A stretch of 64,000 nucleotides of DNA from Natrinema sp. CBA1119 (GCF_002572525.1 NZ_PDBS01000001.1:2480001-2544000), one strand, 5' to 3'; counted from the first letter of the stretch, positions 43,426-53,571 are shown. A program made the numbers and translations. Notes: a model not told the origin generated them from the letters alone.

Positions 43426-44055
43426 TCACGATTCTCGAGCGAGGTACTCGAGCGCTTCTTCGTCGCTCACCTGCCCGAAGGTCCGGTAGTACTGGCCGAC
43501 GGCACGGAAATCCGCGGGCGTCTGGAGGGCGATCACCGCGTCGGCCTCGCGCTCGAGGTCATCGATGGCCCGCGGGGAGCCGACGGGAACGGCGAGGCCG
43601 ACCCACTCAGCACCGGTCTCTCGCACCTGTCGGAGACAGGCCGTCGCGGTCGCCCCGGTCGCGACGCCGTCGTCGACGATCAGGACTCGCTTCCCCTGCA
43701 GGTCGGGTAGCCCGTCCGTATCGCGGTAGCGATCGGCCTTTTCGCGCGCGTTTTCGGCTTCCTCGGCCCGGATCTCCTCGAGGTACTCCTCGGAAACGTC
43801 GAGTCGATCGATCAGGCCGTCGTTCTCCCAGACGCTGCCGTCGCTGGCGACCGCGCCGAGCGCCACTTCGGGGTTCTGCGGCGCGCCCATCTTGCGCGCG
43901 ACGACCACATCGAGGTCGGCCTCGAGAGCGTCGGCGACCGGTCGCGCGACCGGCAGGGCACCGCGAGGAATCCCGAGGACGACGTCGACCGCGAGGTCGC
44001 GGCGCTCGAGTTCCGCTGCGAGGCGTTCGCCGGCGTCAGTTCTGTCGTCGAACAT
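43426..44055 (-). CDS. Phosphoribosyltransferase family protein
   Basis: 209 residues with the PRPP-binding loop VLIVDDGVATGATATAC (about 122-138). N-terminal VVLGIPRGALPVARPVADAL and RKMGAPQNPEVALGA match the uncharacterised bacterial/archaeal PRTases of this length. It is related to purine PRTases but the base is unknown. Confidence 0.87.
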   Translation of the reverse strand: MFDDRTDAGERLAAELERRDLAVDVVLGIPRGALPVARPVADALEADLDVVVARKMGAPQNPEVALGAVASDGSVWENDGLIDRLDVSEEYLEEIRAEEAENAREKADRYRDTDGLPDLQGKRVLIVDDGVATGATATACLRQVRETGAEWVGLAVPVGSPRAIDDLEREADAVIALQTPADFRAVGQYYRTFGQVSDEEALEYLARES

Positions 44056-44159
44056 GGTTCTGGCCGGCAGTACGGTATCAATGCACTACGCGTTTGCGCC
44101 GCACACGCCGACGCGATCCGATAGCCGTTCCAGAGCCGATTTCGCCGAGCGATCGAGCG

Positions 44160-44822
44160 TTACGGGTCACGTCGCCGTTGAAGCCGGCCGCGAACGATCG
44201 GCGTCACCGGGAACACCCCGACGCTGACTCGCTCGATCTCGAGGACGTCGAACGCGTCGCATCCGACGAAGCGCTCGACCGTCTCGCGGTTCAACTGACA
44301 GCCGCCCGCGGCGCGTTCCCACAGCGGCGTGAGGGCGTCCTGCGCTCGAGCCCGCCAGCCGTCGTTACGGACGTGCTCGAGAAAGCGCAGTTCGCCGCCC
44401 GGTCGCAGGACGCGCGCGACCTCCTCGAGCGCCGTCTCGGGGTCGGCGATGGTACAGAAGACCAGACTCGAGAGGACGACGTCGAAGCTGTCGTCGGCGT
44501 ACGGTAGTGACTCGGCGCGGTCTCCGCGGAGGTGAACCTCCAGGCCGGTTCCCCGCGCCTCGCGGGCGGCGCGGCGTCGCATGTTCGGATCAGGTTCGAT
44601 CGCGTGGTACTCGAGGTCGTCACCGGCAGCAGCTACGTACGGAATCATCACGCCGTTTCCCGCGCCGAGATCGAGAACGCGACCGGAGAGGTCGGCCGCG
44701 AGGTACTCGCGGTGGGGGCCGATCAGAAACCGATCCGGCATAAATCGATCGTACAGCGCGGCGAACGCGGGGTGTGAGATCGTCCGATCGCCCGCGGCGC
44801 ACCGTGGAGTACTGTCTGTCAT
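44160..44822 (-). CDS. Class I SAM-dependent methyltransferase
   Basis: 220 residues with motif I VLDLGAGNGVMIPYV (about 49-63), post-motif Asp/Glu EPD near 75, motif III-like SFDVVLSSLVFCTI and RPGGELRFLEHVR. It resembles Methyltransf_11 enzymes such as UbiE/COQ5-like or phospholipid methyltransferases. The substrate cannot be inferred. Confidence 0.9.
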   Translation of the reverse strand: MTDSTPRCAAGDRTISHPAFAALYDRFMPDRFLIGPHREYLAADLSGRVLDLGAGNGVMIPYVAAAGDDLEYHAIEPDPNMRRRAAREARGTGLEVHLRGDRAESLPYADDSFDVVLSSLVFCTIADPETALEEVARVLRPGGELRFLEHVRNDGWRARAQDALTPLWERAAGGCQLNRETVERFVGCDAFDVLEIERVSVGVFPVTPIVRGRLQRRRDP

Positions 44823-45194
44823 CGTGCCACTCGGCCTAACGGACGGTGACCTGACTAAAACTCGTTTTCCCGTCGGTGCTCGAACTCGTCGCGATCGGTT
44901 TCGGGACGATATCGATCGGTGTCCTGATCGGCAGAGAGGATAGTGAGTACGTTTCAGCTCAATCGATCAACCGACGGCGGTGGCGCGCGCTGGGCTGCGG
45001 TGAGCGACTAGCGAACCGCAATCCAAAATCGTGCGAGGGATGAGTGAGCGAGCCTGCGAGCGAACGAATCGGCTGGGGAGGGCGTGGCGATCCCCTGTTG
45101 TCACGATAGCAGGACGACTCTTCTCACTCTCAGCCGGTTGGAGTAACCGTGACAAGGAAACGGAAATCAATCGGGGTTCGATCCATCTGCTCAC
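44823..45194. other. Intergenic region with dispersed repeat copy 2
   Basis: About 370 bp between the methyltransferase and glutamate dehydrogenase. It holds copy 2 of the dispersed repeat and no gene. Confidence 0.6.
44977..45116 (+). repeat. Dispersed noncoding repeat, copy 2
   Basis: The same conserved blocks as 8684-8824: GCGGTGGCGCGCGCTG, GTGCGAGGGATGAGTGAG and GGGGAGGGCGTGGCGAT...CACGATAGCAGGACG. It has a few substitutions and differs in the stretch after the first block. Confidence 0.85.
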
Positions 45195-46520
45195 TTACGG
45201 CCAGAGACCGCGCATCTCGTGGGCCTCGGAAACCCGGTCGAGCGCGACGGCGTACGCGGCGTCGCGCCAGGAAACGTCCCGCCGTTCGACCTCGGCTTTG
45301 AGCGTCGTCCAGGCCGTCACCATCTCGGACTCGAGTTCCTCGTTGACCCGCTCGAGTGACCACGCGCGACGGTTGATGTCCTGGAGCCACTCGAAGTAGC
45401 TGACCGTGACGCCGCCGGCGTTCGCGAGGATGTCTGGAATCACGCGAATTCCGCGGTCCTCGAGGATGGCGTCGGCGGCGAACGTCGTCGGGCCGTTCGC
45501 CCCTTCGACGACGATGTCGGCCGCGATGGCGTCGGCGTTGTCGGCGGTGATGACGTTGCCGACGGCCGCGGGAATCAGCACGTCGACGTCCAACTCGAGG
45601 AGTTCGGCGTTCGAGATCCGGCGCGGTCCGTCGGGTCCCCCTTCGAGGGTGGCCGCGAACTGCGTGACGGCCTCCGGCTCCTCGTCGTGGGACGGGATCG
45701 CGTCGACGTCGACTCCGTCGGGATCGTAGACCGCGCCGTTGACGTCGCTGACGGCGACTATCGTCGCGCCCCACGCCTCGAGCAGGCGCGCGGCGTTCGC
45801 GCCGACGCTGCCGAAGCCCTGGACGGCGACGGTCGTCTCGGCGAGCGGGTAGTCGTAGTACTCGCAGGTCTCCCGCGTGACGATGGCGACGCTCCGGCCG
45901 GGCGCTTCCTCGCGGCCGAAACTCCCGCCGATGACGGGCGGTTTGCCGGTGACGACGCCGGGGATGGTCTCGCCCTCCTGCATGCTGTAGGCGTCCATCA
46001 GCCAGGCCATCGTCTGCGGGTCGGTGCCCATGTCCGGCGCCGGGATGTCCGTGTTCGGCCCGATCACGTCGCGGACCTCCTGTGCGAAGCGACGCGTGAG
46101 CCGTTCCCTCTCGTCGTCGCTGAGCGACTTCGGGTCGACGACGATACCGCCTTTCGCGCCGCCGAAGGGGAGATTCATCACCGCGCATTTCCAGGTCATC
46201 CACATCGACAGCCCGACGCACTCGTCGCGGGTCACGCCGGGGTGGTAGCGCAGGCCGCCCTTGTAGGGGCCGCGGACGCTGTCGTGGTGGGCCCTGTAGC
46301 CGGTGAAAACCTCGAGCGAGCCGTCGTCGCGTTCGAGGGGGATCGTCACCTCGTGGACCGCCGTGGGGTGGGAGAGACGTTCGATGACGGCGTCGTCGAT
46401 ATCTAGCTGTGCGGCGACGCGATCCAGCTGTCGGCGCGCGGTCTCGAGTGCGGTTTCGGCGTCGGTCGATTCAGCCGTCGCTTCTCGGGTCGGCGGCGAA
46501 GAACGGTCCTGAGAGGCCAT
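45195..46520 (-). CDS. gdhB: Glutamate dehydrogenase (NAD(P)-dependent)
   Basis: 441 residues from the ATG of [11 protein letters not shown]. The catalytic segment [18 protein letters not shown] (Lys of PFGGAKGG region) and the Rossmann motif [13 protein letters not shown] place it with haloarchaeal glutamate dehydrogenases. It interconverts glutamate and 2-oxoglutarate plus ammonium. A small rubrerythrin-like zinc-ribbon gene is immediately upstream. Confidence 0.94.
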   Translation of the reverse strand: MASQDRSSPPTREATAESTDAETALETARRQLDRVAAQLDIDDAVIERLSHPTAVHEVTIPLERDDGSLEVFTGYRAHHDSVRGPYKGGLRYHPGVTRDECVGLSMWMTWKCAVMNLPFGGAKGGIVVDPKSLSDDERERLTRRFAQEVRDVIGPNTDIPAPDMGTDPQTMAWLMDAYSMQEGETIPGVVTGKPPVIGGSFGREEAPGRSVAIVTRETCEYYDYPLAETTVAVQGFGSVGANAARLLEAWGATIVAVSDVNGAVYDPDGVDVDAIPSHDEEPEAVTQFAATLEGGPDGPRRISNAELLELDVDVLIPAAVGNVITADNADAIAADIVVEGANGPTTFAADAILEDRGIRVIPDILANAGGVTVSYFEWLQDINRRAWSLERVNEELESEMVTAWTTLKAEVERRDVSWRDAAYAVALDRVSEAHEMRGLWP

Positions 46521-46522
46521 AC

Positions 46523-46669
46523 TTATTCGATCGGTGTCCCTCGATTGCGCATTTCGGCACCGCATTCGGGACAGGCGTCCGGTGCGCTCGCACGAACGAC
46601 GGTTCCACAGTCGAAGCATTCGTAGGTCGATTCCGCCTGCGGGTCGACTTCAGCGTCTTTGTGGTTCAT
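46523..46669 (-). CDS. Small rubrerythrin-like zinc-ribbon protein
   Basis: 48 residues from the ATG of [22 protein letters not shown]. Two CxxC pairs (CFDCG, CPECG) make a rubredoxin-like zinc ribbon. It ends 3 bp before the start of gdhB on the same strand, so it is probably co-transcribed with it. A longer in-frame start adds nothing recognisable. Confidence 0.7.
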   Translation of the reverse strand: MNHKDAEVDPQAESTYECFDCGTVVRASAPDACPECGAEMRNRGTPIE

Positions 46670-46779
46670 GGGAGAGACGACTGACGAGGTGACAGGGCAC
46701 TCGTCCACCAAGGAATACAAGGTATATTAGGATGAGTATATCCGTCAGATAACTAGCGTCGACAAACGAGAGGGGTTCA

Positions 46780-49700
46780 CTATTCAACCCCTTTCGATCG
46801 AGGTTCCGGCAGTCCGTTTTCGTCGAACACGACTTCGAAGAGCGTTCGCTGCACGTGCCGGACGTGCCGGTAGAACGCTGCCGGCGAAATTTCGAGGGCG
46901 TCGGCGACGTCTTCGCCCGAATTCTCGCGCGGCGATTCGAAGTAACCGCCGTAGTACGCGAGCGTGACGACCTCGAGCTGGCGATCGGTAAGCCGATCGT
47001 GCAGCTCCGAGCGAAGGTCCCGCGGCGTCGTACGTTCGACGGTCCGTTTCGATCTGAGCTCGACGTCCGAGAACGCCGTCGAGACGATGTCGGCGCTTTC
47101 CCTCGCGTCGGCCGATCGGGGAACGTCGATCACGACCCGGGCGCTCGAGGGGGTCGCTTCGACGCCCCGTAACACCGCCCCGTGATCCGCGAGCCGATCC
47201 GCGAGCACCGGACGGGAGAGATGCAAGAGGACGCCACCGCCGACGCCATCGTCGGTGTCGATGGTCTCAGTGTCGGTGGTCTCGGCGTCACTAGCATCGG
47301 CATCGGCAGTCGGCTCGCTGTCGCCGTCTCCGCCGCCGTATTCGTCCGTGTGAATGACCTGTGCGCGCTCGACGCCGACCAGCTCCGCGGCCGCAGTCGC
47401 GACGGCGGCCGGCGGCGCGCCGTCGACGGTCGCGACCACCGACGCGCCCCGTTCGTGCTGGCGAACGACGCCGTCAGAGGAGAGCACGCAGTCGGCCAGT
47501 CGAGCGAGTCGTGCGAAGACGAACGTCTCGTCGGCCACCTCGAACTCGAGTCGCGTGTTCTCGTCCGAGACCAGCGCACGCTTGCGTTCGACCGCGGCGA
47601 TCGCGGACGCGATCGTCTCGCCGAGTTCCGCGAGCACGGCGCGGATCATGTCGTCGAACGCGTCGGGGCGGTCGGCGTAGACCGTCAGGACGCCGTACGT
47701 GAACTCGTCGTACGACAGCGGGACGCTCGCGGCCGACTGATACTCGCGGGCGAGCGCTTCGGAGCGCCACGGTTCCTCGCGGAGTCCGTCGGCGACGTTC
47801 GAGACGACGGTCGCCTCGCGATCGGCCGCCGTCCCGACCGCGGGTTCGTTCGCGTCCGCGAGCGAGAGCGAGACGCTATCGAGATACTCGCGGCCGTTGC
47901 GTGCGCCACCGTGAGCGCGCGGCTCGAGGCGATCGCCGTCGGCATCGAGCTGCCCGATCCAGGCGAACGAGAACCGGTCGGCGGCCGTGAGCCGATCGCA
48001 GACCGCCCGTTCGATCTCGGCGCGGGTTTCCGCCTCGACCAGTGCCTGATCGAGTTCCCTGATAATCTCGTTAATCCGGTTGAGTCGGGTGAGCTGCCGA
48101 TTTCGGCGCTTGAGTTCGCGATCTCGCTCGCGTAGCGTTCGCTCTCGTTCGACCCGGTCGAGCGCCGCTTCCGCGGTCGCCGCCAGCAGGTCGGTCACCT
48201 CCCGGGAGACGTCGTCGAACGCACCCGACGCAGTCGACCCGACGACGAACACGCCGTGGTCGCCGAGCGGGACGTACGCGGCGCTTCGCAGGTCGGTCTC
48301 CGGATTCGAGAGCGACGCGGCGTCGTGAACGTCCGCGAAGAACTGGCTCTCGCCGTCGATGAAGACGCGACCCGGAATGCTGTCGTCCGTCGCCCGGTGG
48401 TCGTGGATCGGTCCGTGTAACCGTTCCATGCCCGACGAGGACGCGACCGGTCGTAACACGTTCACGTCCGTATCGAACAGGTACGCGGCGCTCGCCTCGA
48501 GGTCGAGGACGTCCGTTGCGTCGTCGACGATGATGTCGGCGATCTCGCGATCGGTTTCGGCGTAGAGGAGTTCGCGAGCGGTCCGATGGAGCGCCGTCAG
48601 CGCCTCCTCGCGGCGCTTTCGCTTCGTGATGTCTCGGCAGCTGTAGAGGGTCGTCCCGCCCTGAATCGAGACTTCGCGGACGTTGACCAGCAAGGTGTGC
48701 TCGCGGCCCGCGCGGTCGGTCGCCGTACACTCGATGTTGGTCAACGCGCTCGCCGACTCGAGTTCGTCGCGATCGAAGAGGTCCGGCTCGAGCAGCTCGT
48801 CGATCGTCCCCATCTCGTGAATCTCGTCGTCGGAGTAGCCGAAGATGAAGTGGACGTTCGGACAGACGTAGGTGAACTCACCGTCGTCGTCGGTGATGAG
48901 GACGGTATCGGTCATGTTGTTGAGCGTCACCCGGTGGAGTTCCTCCGACGCTCGCAGCTCCCGCTCGAGTCGGGCCCGCTCGGTGACGTCGCTCGCCCGT
49001 GCGAGCAGCGAGACGACGTCACCGGACGCGTCCCGGACCGGCCGGATGGTCACCTCGAAGGTGGAACCGTCGGTCGGGTCGGTGGGCTCGCTCGCGGAGC
49101 CGCCCTCGTCACGTCCGGTCGCACCGTCATCTGTACCCGTGCCATCGGTGCGGATCTGCGTCAGCTCTCGGTGTGCGATCTCTCCGCTCCGCGCTCGGTC
49201 GATCGCTTCCCGGAGCGCTGTTCTTCCGTCTGCGGTACACTGCCACCAGGGAAGCGCCGCGAACGGCCGGCCGCGGACGTCGCTCGCGGTCGCGCCGATT
49301 GCCTCGAGCGCGGGTTCGTTGGCCCGTCGGACGGTTCCGTCCGGTTCGAGCACCCACGAGTGCGTTTCCGCCCCCTCGAAGATCGCGTCGAACTGGCGCG
49401 CGCGCTCTCGTTGCTGCCGTCTTTCGCGCCCCTCCGAGAGCGCCCGTTCGATCGCCGCTTGGCAGTCGTCGCTCGAGCCGTCGCCGGTCCGATCGCACGG
49501 CACGTACGCCGTGACCCCCATCGCAATCGCCTCGCTGGCCAGTTCTTCGTCGCCCTCGGCCGGCGCGAGCACAACCGGAAGATCGGGGTCGCGCTCCCGA
49601 ACCGCCTCGAGGAGGTCCAGTCCGGACGTCTCCGCGTCTGAAAGGGACTGTGCGGTTAGGAGGCAGTCGATGTGGTCCGTCTCGAGTCGCTCGAGCGCCG

Positions 49701-49830
49701 CGGTCGCGGTCGGCACTGCGACCACCTCGAGCGCGTCGTCCCCGAGGGCGGCCGAGAGGACACCGGCTCTCGGTTCGGGCGACTCTACGACGAGGAGTCG
49801 GGCCTCGTCGAGCGTCCGTGTAGAATCCAT
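46780..49830 (-). CDS. Multi-domain sensor/regulator with bacterio-opsin-activator HTH
   Basis: 1016 residues. Residues ~8-130 form a receiver-like domain in which the usual phospho-acceptor Asp is Ala60 (DCLLTAQSL). Two PAS domains follow (about 146-285, 300-415), then two GAF domains (about 420-560 and 600-745) with a coiled-coil linker (ERERTLRERDRELKRR). The bacterio-opsin activator N-terminal-associated region comes next, and a C-terminal HTH_10 (LTDRQLEVVTLAYYGGYFES, about 945-1005). A soluble cytoplasmic regulator sensing small ligands or redox/light cues is likely; there is no kinase domain. Confidence 0.9.
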   Translation of the reverse strand: MDSTRTLDEARLLVVESPEPRAGVLSAALGDDALEVVAVPTATAALERLETDHIDCLLTAQSLSDAETSGLDLLEAVRERDPDLPVVLAPAEGDEELASEAIAMGVTAYVPCDRTGDGSSDDCQAAIERALSEGRERRQQRERARQFDAIFEGAETHSWVLEPDGTVRRANEPALEAIGATASDVRGRPFAALPWWQCTADGRTALREAIDRARSGEIAHRELTQIRTDGTGTDDGATGRDEGGSASEPTDPTDGSTFEVTIRPVRDASGDVVSLLARASDVTERARLERELRASEELHRVTLNNMTDTVLITDDDGEFTYVCPNVHFIFGYSDDEIHEMGTIDELLEPDLFDRDELESASALTNIECTATDRAGREHTLLVNVREVSIQGGTTLYSCRDITKRKRREEALTALHRTARELLYAETDREIADIIVDDATDVLDLEASAAYLFDTDVNVLRPVASSSGMERLHGPIHDHRATDDSIPGRVFIDGESQFFADVHDAASLSNPETDLRSAAYVPLGDHGVFVVGSTASGAFDDVSREVTDLLAATAEAALDRVERERTLRERDRELKRRNRQLTRLNRINEIIRELDQALVEAETRAEIERAVCDRLTAADRFSFAWIGQLDADGDRLEPRAHGGARNGREYLDSVSLSLADANEPAVGTAADREATVVSNVADGLREEPWRSEALAREYQSAASVPLSYDEFTYGVLTVYADRPDAFDDMIRAVLAELGETIASAIAAVERKRALVSDENTRLEFEVADETFVFARLARLADCVLSSDGVVRQHERGASVVATVDGAPPAAVATAAAELVGVERAQVIHTDEYGGGDGDSEPTADADASDAETTDTETIDTDDGVGGGVLLHLSRPVLADRLADHGAVLRGVEATPSSARVVIDVPRSADARESADIVSTAFSDVELRSKRTVERTTPRDLRSELHDRLTDRQLEVVTLAYYGGYFESPRENSGEDVADALEISPAAFYRHVRHVQRTLFEVVFDENGLPEPRSKGVE

Positions 49831-50020
49831 TCGTTTCCCATATGAGCCCCTGAAGATAGAACCTATCGCTCCGTTGGGCGGTCGGCGACGACCGATACTC
49901 GGTCACCGCTTGAGGACGCGCGACGAATGGCGTGGCTTTTCACGACAACGGAATCGACTGCCGGGCGCGATTTATCGCTCGAAAAAGTCTCCCGTTCGAA
50001 AGCGTTACAGCCGAAGCGGC

Positions 50021-50194
50021 CTACCGACTCTCGTCCAGGGAGACGGCCTCGTCCTCGGACACGGCGAGCCAGGCCTCGTCTCGAGCGATATCGGCGATGA
50101 CGAGGTGCGATCGACCGTCGATCTCGTCGATAGCCGCCATCACATCGCTCGACCCGTCCACCTGCCGTCCGACCGGCGTCGCTTCGGGTGCCAT
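50021..50194 (-). CDS. 57-residue conserved haloarchaeal protein
   Basis: Starts MAPEATPVGRQVDGSSDVMAAIDEIDGRSHLVIADI and ends LDESR. The compact acidic strand-helix pattern matches a small haloarchaea-specific family. Function unknown. Confidence 0.6.
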   Translation of the reverse strand: MAPEATPVGRQVDGSSDVMAAIDEIDGRSHLVIADIARDEAWLAVSEDEAVSLDESR

Positions 50195-50341
50195 GTTCGA
50201 GTATCTTCTCACAGACACCATGAATGTTTCGGAAGTCGTCCGATTGCTGGTTGAATTTCGGAAATAATGCGCCTATTTCTGTTACGCTCTATTCAAATCT
50301 GGAACGCTGATCGAATACCGGAACTCGAACCGGGCGGGGTG

Positions 50342-50548
50342 TTACTCGTCGAGGGCGACCGACTGAACGTGACCGACCACGCCGCTTTTCAATTTCACGT
50401 GTGGGCCTTCGGGTTCGTCACCGTAGACCGTTCCGATCTCGCCGATGATCGGCTCCGTGTCCTCGGATTGTGGGTCCGCATCGTCCTGGACGATTTCGAC
50501 AGCCATCCCCTGTCGCAGTTCCTCGGCGGTCGGTCGTTCGTTGGACAT
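50342..50548 (-). CDS. YwbE-like DUF2196 protein
   Basis: 68 residues from the ATG of MSNERPTAEELRQGM. The pattern VEIVQDDADPQSEDTEPIIGEIGTVYGDEPEGPHVKLKSGVVGHV is that of the YwbE/DUF2196 family, small conserved proteins of unknown role. It is followed on the same strand by a short gap to MsrB's stop. Confidence 0.85.
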   Translation of the reverse strand: MSNERPTAEELRQGMAVEIVQDDADPQSEDTEPIIGEIGTVYGDEPEGPHVKLKSGVVGHVQSVALDE

Positions 50549-50705
50549 GGTCGGAGGTGAGCCGAGTATTTGGAAAAGGACACTGCCTGCAGTCGCCGCC
50601 GTCCGAGACCGTTGCGGTGATCGTCGAACGCAATCCGGAACCCGAAACGCGAACCACGATCTGACAGTCGGACCGCGATCAGGCATACGAATCGCTATCC
50701 GTTCG

Positions 50706-51107
50706 TCACTCCTCGTCGAACTCGAGGGCGGCGGAGTTGATGCAGTAGCGCTTGCCGGTCGGATCGGGGCCGTCGTCGAAGATGTGGCCGAGGTGGCCGC
50801 CGCAGTCGGCACAGAGGACCTCGGTGCGGCGCATGCCGTGGCTGGTATCGGTTCGGGTCTCGATCCGGTCGTCGTCGGTGTCGTAGAAGCTGGGCCAGCC
50901 ACACCCCGACTCGAACTTGGTCTCGGAGTCGAACAGTTCGGCCCCGCAGCCGGCACAGGCGTACGTGCCGTCGTCCTTGTGATCGACGTACTCGCCGCTG
51001 AACGGCGATTCGGTTCCCGCCTCACGGAGGACGTGATACTCCTCCTCGCTCAGTTCCTCGCGCCACTCGTCGTCGGTTTTCGACCGGTGGTCTGCCTCGT
51101 TGCTCAT
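50706..51107 (-). CDS. msrB: Peptide-methionine (R)-S-oxide reductase MsrB
   Basis: 133 residues from the ATG of [15 protein letters not shown]. It has the zinc CxxC pairs (CAGCG, CADCG), the [12 protein letters not shown] segment and the catalytic RYCINSAAL Cys near 126. It reduces methionine-R-sulfoxide in proteins using thioredoxin-type donors. An antioxidant role beside DUF2196 is not implied. Confidence 0.95.
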   Translation of the reverse strand: MSNEADHRSKTDDEWREELSEEEYHVLREAGTESPFSGEYVDHKDDGTYACAGCGAELFDSETKFESGCGWPSFYDTDDDRIETRTDTSHGMRRTEVLCADCGGHLGHIFDDGPDPTGKRYCINSAALEFDEE

Positions 51108-51210
51108 GGCGAACGCTAGGGGAGAGACACTCAAGAGTCTGTCTGCGAACTCGGTCTCGGATCGCGACGGAGTACCGCCCTACTGGGCTCGCCGGCTCGA
51201 TGATCGGTCG

Positions 51211-51372
51211 TCACCGGCTGGTGATGACGTCCGTGCTCTCGCAGTCGGGACACTGCGTCATTCGGCCCAGTTTTGGGACCTCGATTCGCTGCCACTCGTC
51301 GTCCCCGCCGGGCGCTTCGAAGCCGCAGTTGCGACACCGTGACCGTTCGTGTGTGACTACGTTACTGGCCAT
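51211..51372 (-). CDS. 53-residue zinc-ribbon protein
   Basis: A 53-codon ORF: MASNVVTHERSRCRNCG...CPDCESTDVITSR. Two CxxC motifs (CRNC and CPDC) frame a small domain. Located 103 bp upstream of msrB on the same strand. It is one of several tiny Cys-rich proteins in the window; function unknown. Confidence 0.65.
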   Translation of the reverse strand: MASNVVTHERSRCRNCGFEAPGGDDEWQRIEVPKLGRMTQCPDCESTDVITSR

Positions 51373-52195
51373 GTCTCAATCTATGCTAGTTGCACCCATA
51401 GATGTTTGTTCAGTCAACAGTGACTGTCGAACGCGCTGAAACGGAATCCGCGTCGATTGCACGTCCGTCGAGTGAGACCGATGTCGTATCCCGATCGTTC
51501 GGCGGGGAGCAACCGCTGGAGGCGGAAACGTTTCACTGTTGTCGCTTCACGTAGCGACTCCGTCGTCGGTACCAACGGGTCGCCCGACCGACCGTCGGCA
51601 GACGGCCGGCCGTGCAGACGACCGCGAATGACAGGGGTGAGCGTGGACGGCGCTACTGGGGTGGGCCGGGCGGACGACGGCGTCCGTCGTCGGACCGACC
51701 CGTCCGTTCGCGTGGATCGAATCGGAGATCGCCTCGTCAGTTCGGCCACCGTCTCCGAGCGCCCGTACTCGAGCGACCGTCGTCGCCAACTGCTCGCTCG
51801 TTTCCAGCGCTCTGTTCGTCGTTTGAGGGATCTGTATCCCAGCGCGCCCGATCTCCGTGGAAGTCGTCCACGAACGACTACAAAAACGTTATCAAACATG
51901 TTTAATAGGTGATGGTATTGGGCGGACGACCGTCCGTCACCGATAGCCGGTTCACCTCGCGTCGGCGGTTGGAACGTTTCGAACCGCTGGTTCACGGCCC
52001 GGTCCGCGGACCAGTTCGGGTACGACTCCGGCTGAATCGCGACCCGATGCTCTCCGGGTACGAACTCACCGAAGTATCGACTGTCCGACCGGCCGCGGTC
52101 AGCGGTCGGTAAGCATAGTGAGGGTGTGCTACTTTATATGCAACTGTCGTAAGATCAACATCCGATCGCATCTGGTGGGATCAACGAGTCAAAGA
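51373..52195. other. 823 bp without a supported gene
   Basis: Arg-rich frames cover much of it (51414-51995 minus, 51457-51912 plus) but they lack the acidic composition of neighbours and look like shadow reading. An AT-rich stretch at about 51880-51910 has a TTTAATAGG. The last part holds the crtB promoter. Confidence 0.5.
52131..52139 (+). promoter_or_regulatory. TATA-like box of crtB
   Basis: ACTTTATAT lies 57-65 bp upstream of the crtB ATG at 52196, indicating a leader of about 30 nt. Confidence 0.5.
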
Positions 52196-53146
52196 ATGAA
52201 ACAGGAACATATCGATGCAGGAAAGGCGATACAGAAACGAACCGGGAAGACCTTCTATCTCGCGACGCGGTTCCTCCCCGAGCGGGTTCGACACGCCACG
52301 CACGTCCTCTACGCGTTCTTCCGGATCGCCGACGAAGTCGTCGACGACGCCGACGGGGTCCCGCCGGAAACGCAGCGCGCTCGGCTCGAGGAACTTCGTG
52401 CACAGGCCCTCGGCGAACGAGAGCCCGACGATCCCGTGCTCGAGGCCTTCCAGGAACTCCGAACGGAGTACGGCATCGCCGACGACGAGATCGACGCCTT
52501 TGTCGACGCGATGGCGACCGACATCGAGACGGAGCGCTACGAGACCTACGACGACCTCGAGTCCTACATGCGGGGCTCGGCCGCGGCGGTCGGCGTGATG
52601 ATGACCGCGATCATGGAGTCCGAGGACGAAGCGGTCGCGCTCCCCCACGCGATCAAACTCGGCGAAGCCTTTCAGTTGACGAACTTCCTCCGCGACGTCC
52701 GCGAGGACGTCCTCGAACGGGATCGGATCTACGTTCCACAGGAGACGCTCCGGGAACACGGCGTCGACGCCGCCCAGATCGAGCGCCTCGAGTTCTCCGA
52801 CTCGTTCGCGGCGGCGATGGCCGCCGAACTCCAGCGGACGGAGGAGCTTTACCGCGAAGGCGTCGCCGGCATTCGATATCTTCCCGAGGACTGTCAGCTT
52901 CCGGTGTTGCTGGCGGCGGTCCTCTACGCGGAACACCACGCCGTCATCCGAGCCCAGGGATACGACGTGCTCTCGCAGGAGCCGTCGCTGTCCACGACTC
53001 GAAAGCTGTGGTGTCTCGCGAAGACGCGGTGGCACTGGCACTGGAACCGCGATCCTGAGGCGGTGTTCCAGCGCGTGTCGGCGGTGCCGTCGGGCGAACC
53101 GGACCACCGCGCCTCCGAACGCGGGGATACCGTCCCGATGCGCTGA
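52196..53146 (+). CDS. crtB: Phytoene synthase (squalene/phytoene synthase family)
   Basis: 316 residues from the ATG of MKQEHIDAGKAIQKRTGKTFYLA. Aspartate-rich motifs AFFRIADEVVDDAD (about 38-51) and QLTNFLRDVREDV (about 158-170) are those of head-to-head prenyl synthases. It condenses two geranylgeranyl diphosphates into phytoene, the entry to bacterioruberin. It is divergent from the other carotenoid genes. Confidence 0.93.
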   Translation: MKQEHIDAGKAIQKRTGKTFYLATRFLPERVRHATHVLYAFFRIADEVVDDADGVPPETQRARLEELRAQALGEREPDDPVLEAFQELRTEYGIADDEIDAFVDAMATDIETERYETYDDLESYMRGSAAAVGVMMTAIMESEDEAVALPHAIKLGEAFQLTNFLRDVREDVLERDRIYVPQETLREHGVDAAQIERLEFSDSFAAAMAAELQRTEELYREGVAGIRYLPEDCQLPVLLAAVLYAEHHAVIRAQGYDVLSQEPSLSTTRKLWCLAKTRWHWHWNRDPEAVFQRVSAVPSGEPDHRASERGDTVPMR

Positions 53147-53409
53147 GTGCTATCGTAGTCACTGCACACCTGATCGCATGCTAGCGATACGATCAGCGTG
53201 TAAATCGTTTCAGTGACTACTCTATTTCGAACCGCCCCGATATGGGGTCGCTCGGTTCGGGTACCGGATGTCCTTCGTTCGCGTTCGGCCGTCGACCGGT
53301 GCTCGCCAGCCATCGACGCGGGCCGACGCACAGCCCGAACGACCATGATTGCACTCGGCACCCGTTTCGCTCGCGAGGGCCGCGTTCGACTCGCGAGACG
53401 ACCGCGGCG

Positions 53410-53571
53410 CTACTCGGCCGCGTCGCCGTTTGCCAGTACGGCCGTTTCGGCCACGATGAACTTCGCTAGCTTTCGTTTCGAGTGTTCCGTGAAGAGGTGG
53501 TCCTCGAGCTGTTGGCTCGCGTCGGGCGGTTCGCGACAGACCGGACATTCGACCGGCTCCTTCGTCGCCAT
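53410..53571 (-). CDS. 53-residue C2H2-like zinc-finger protein
   Basis: A 53-codon ORF: MATKEPVECPVCREPPDASQ, then QLEDHLFTEHSKRKLAKF and a short acidic tail ending GDAAE. The CxxC...HxxxxH spacing (C9, C12, H27, H32 approximately) fits a single C2H2 finger. It lies between crtB and cruF, on the cruF strand. Function unknown; DNA or protein binding is possible. Confidence 0.6.
   Translation of the reverse strand: MATKEPVECPVCREPPDASQQLEDHLFTEHSKRKLAKFIVAETAVLANGDAAE

Noticed and set aside
51457-51912. Arg-rich open frame in the 51.4-52.2 kb gap
   Set aside because: Basic, Arg-rich composition unlike any haloarchaeal neighbour, and no family features; the overlapping minus frame is equally poor.
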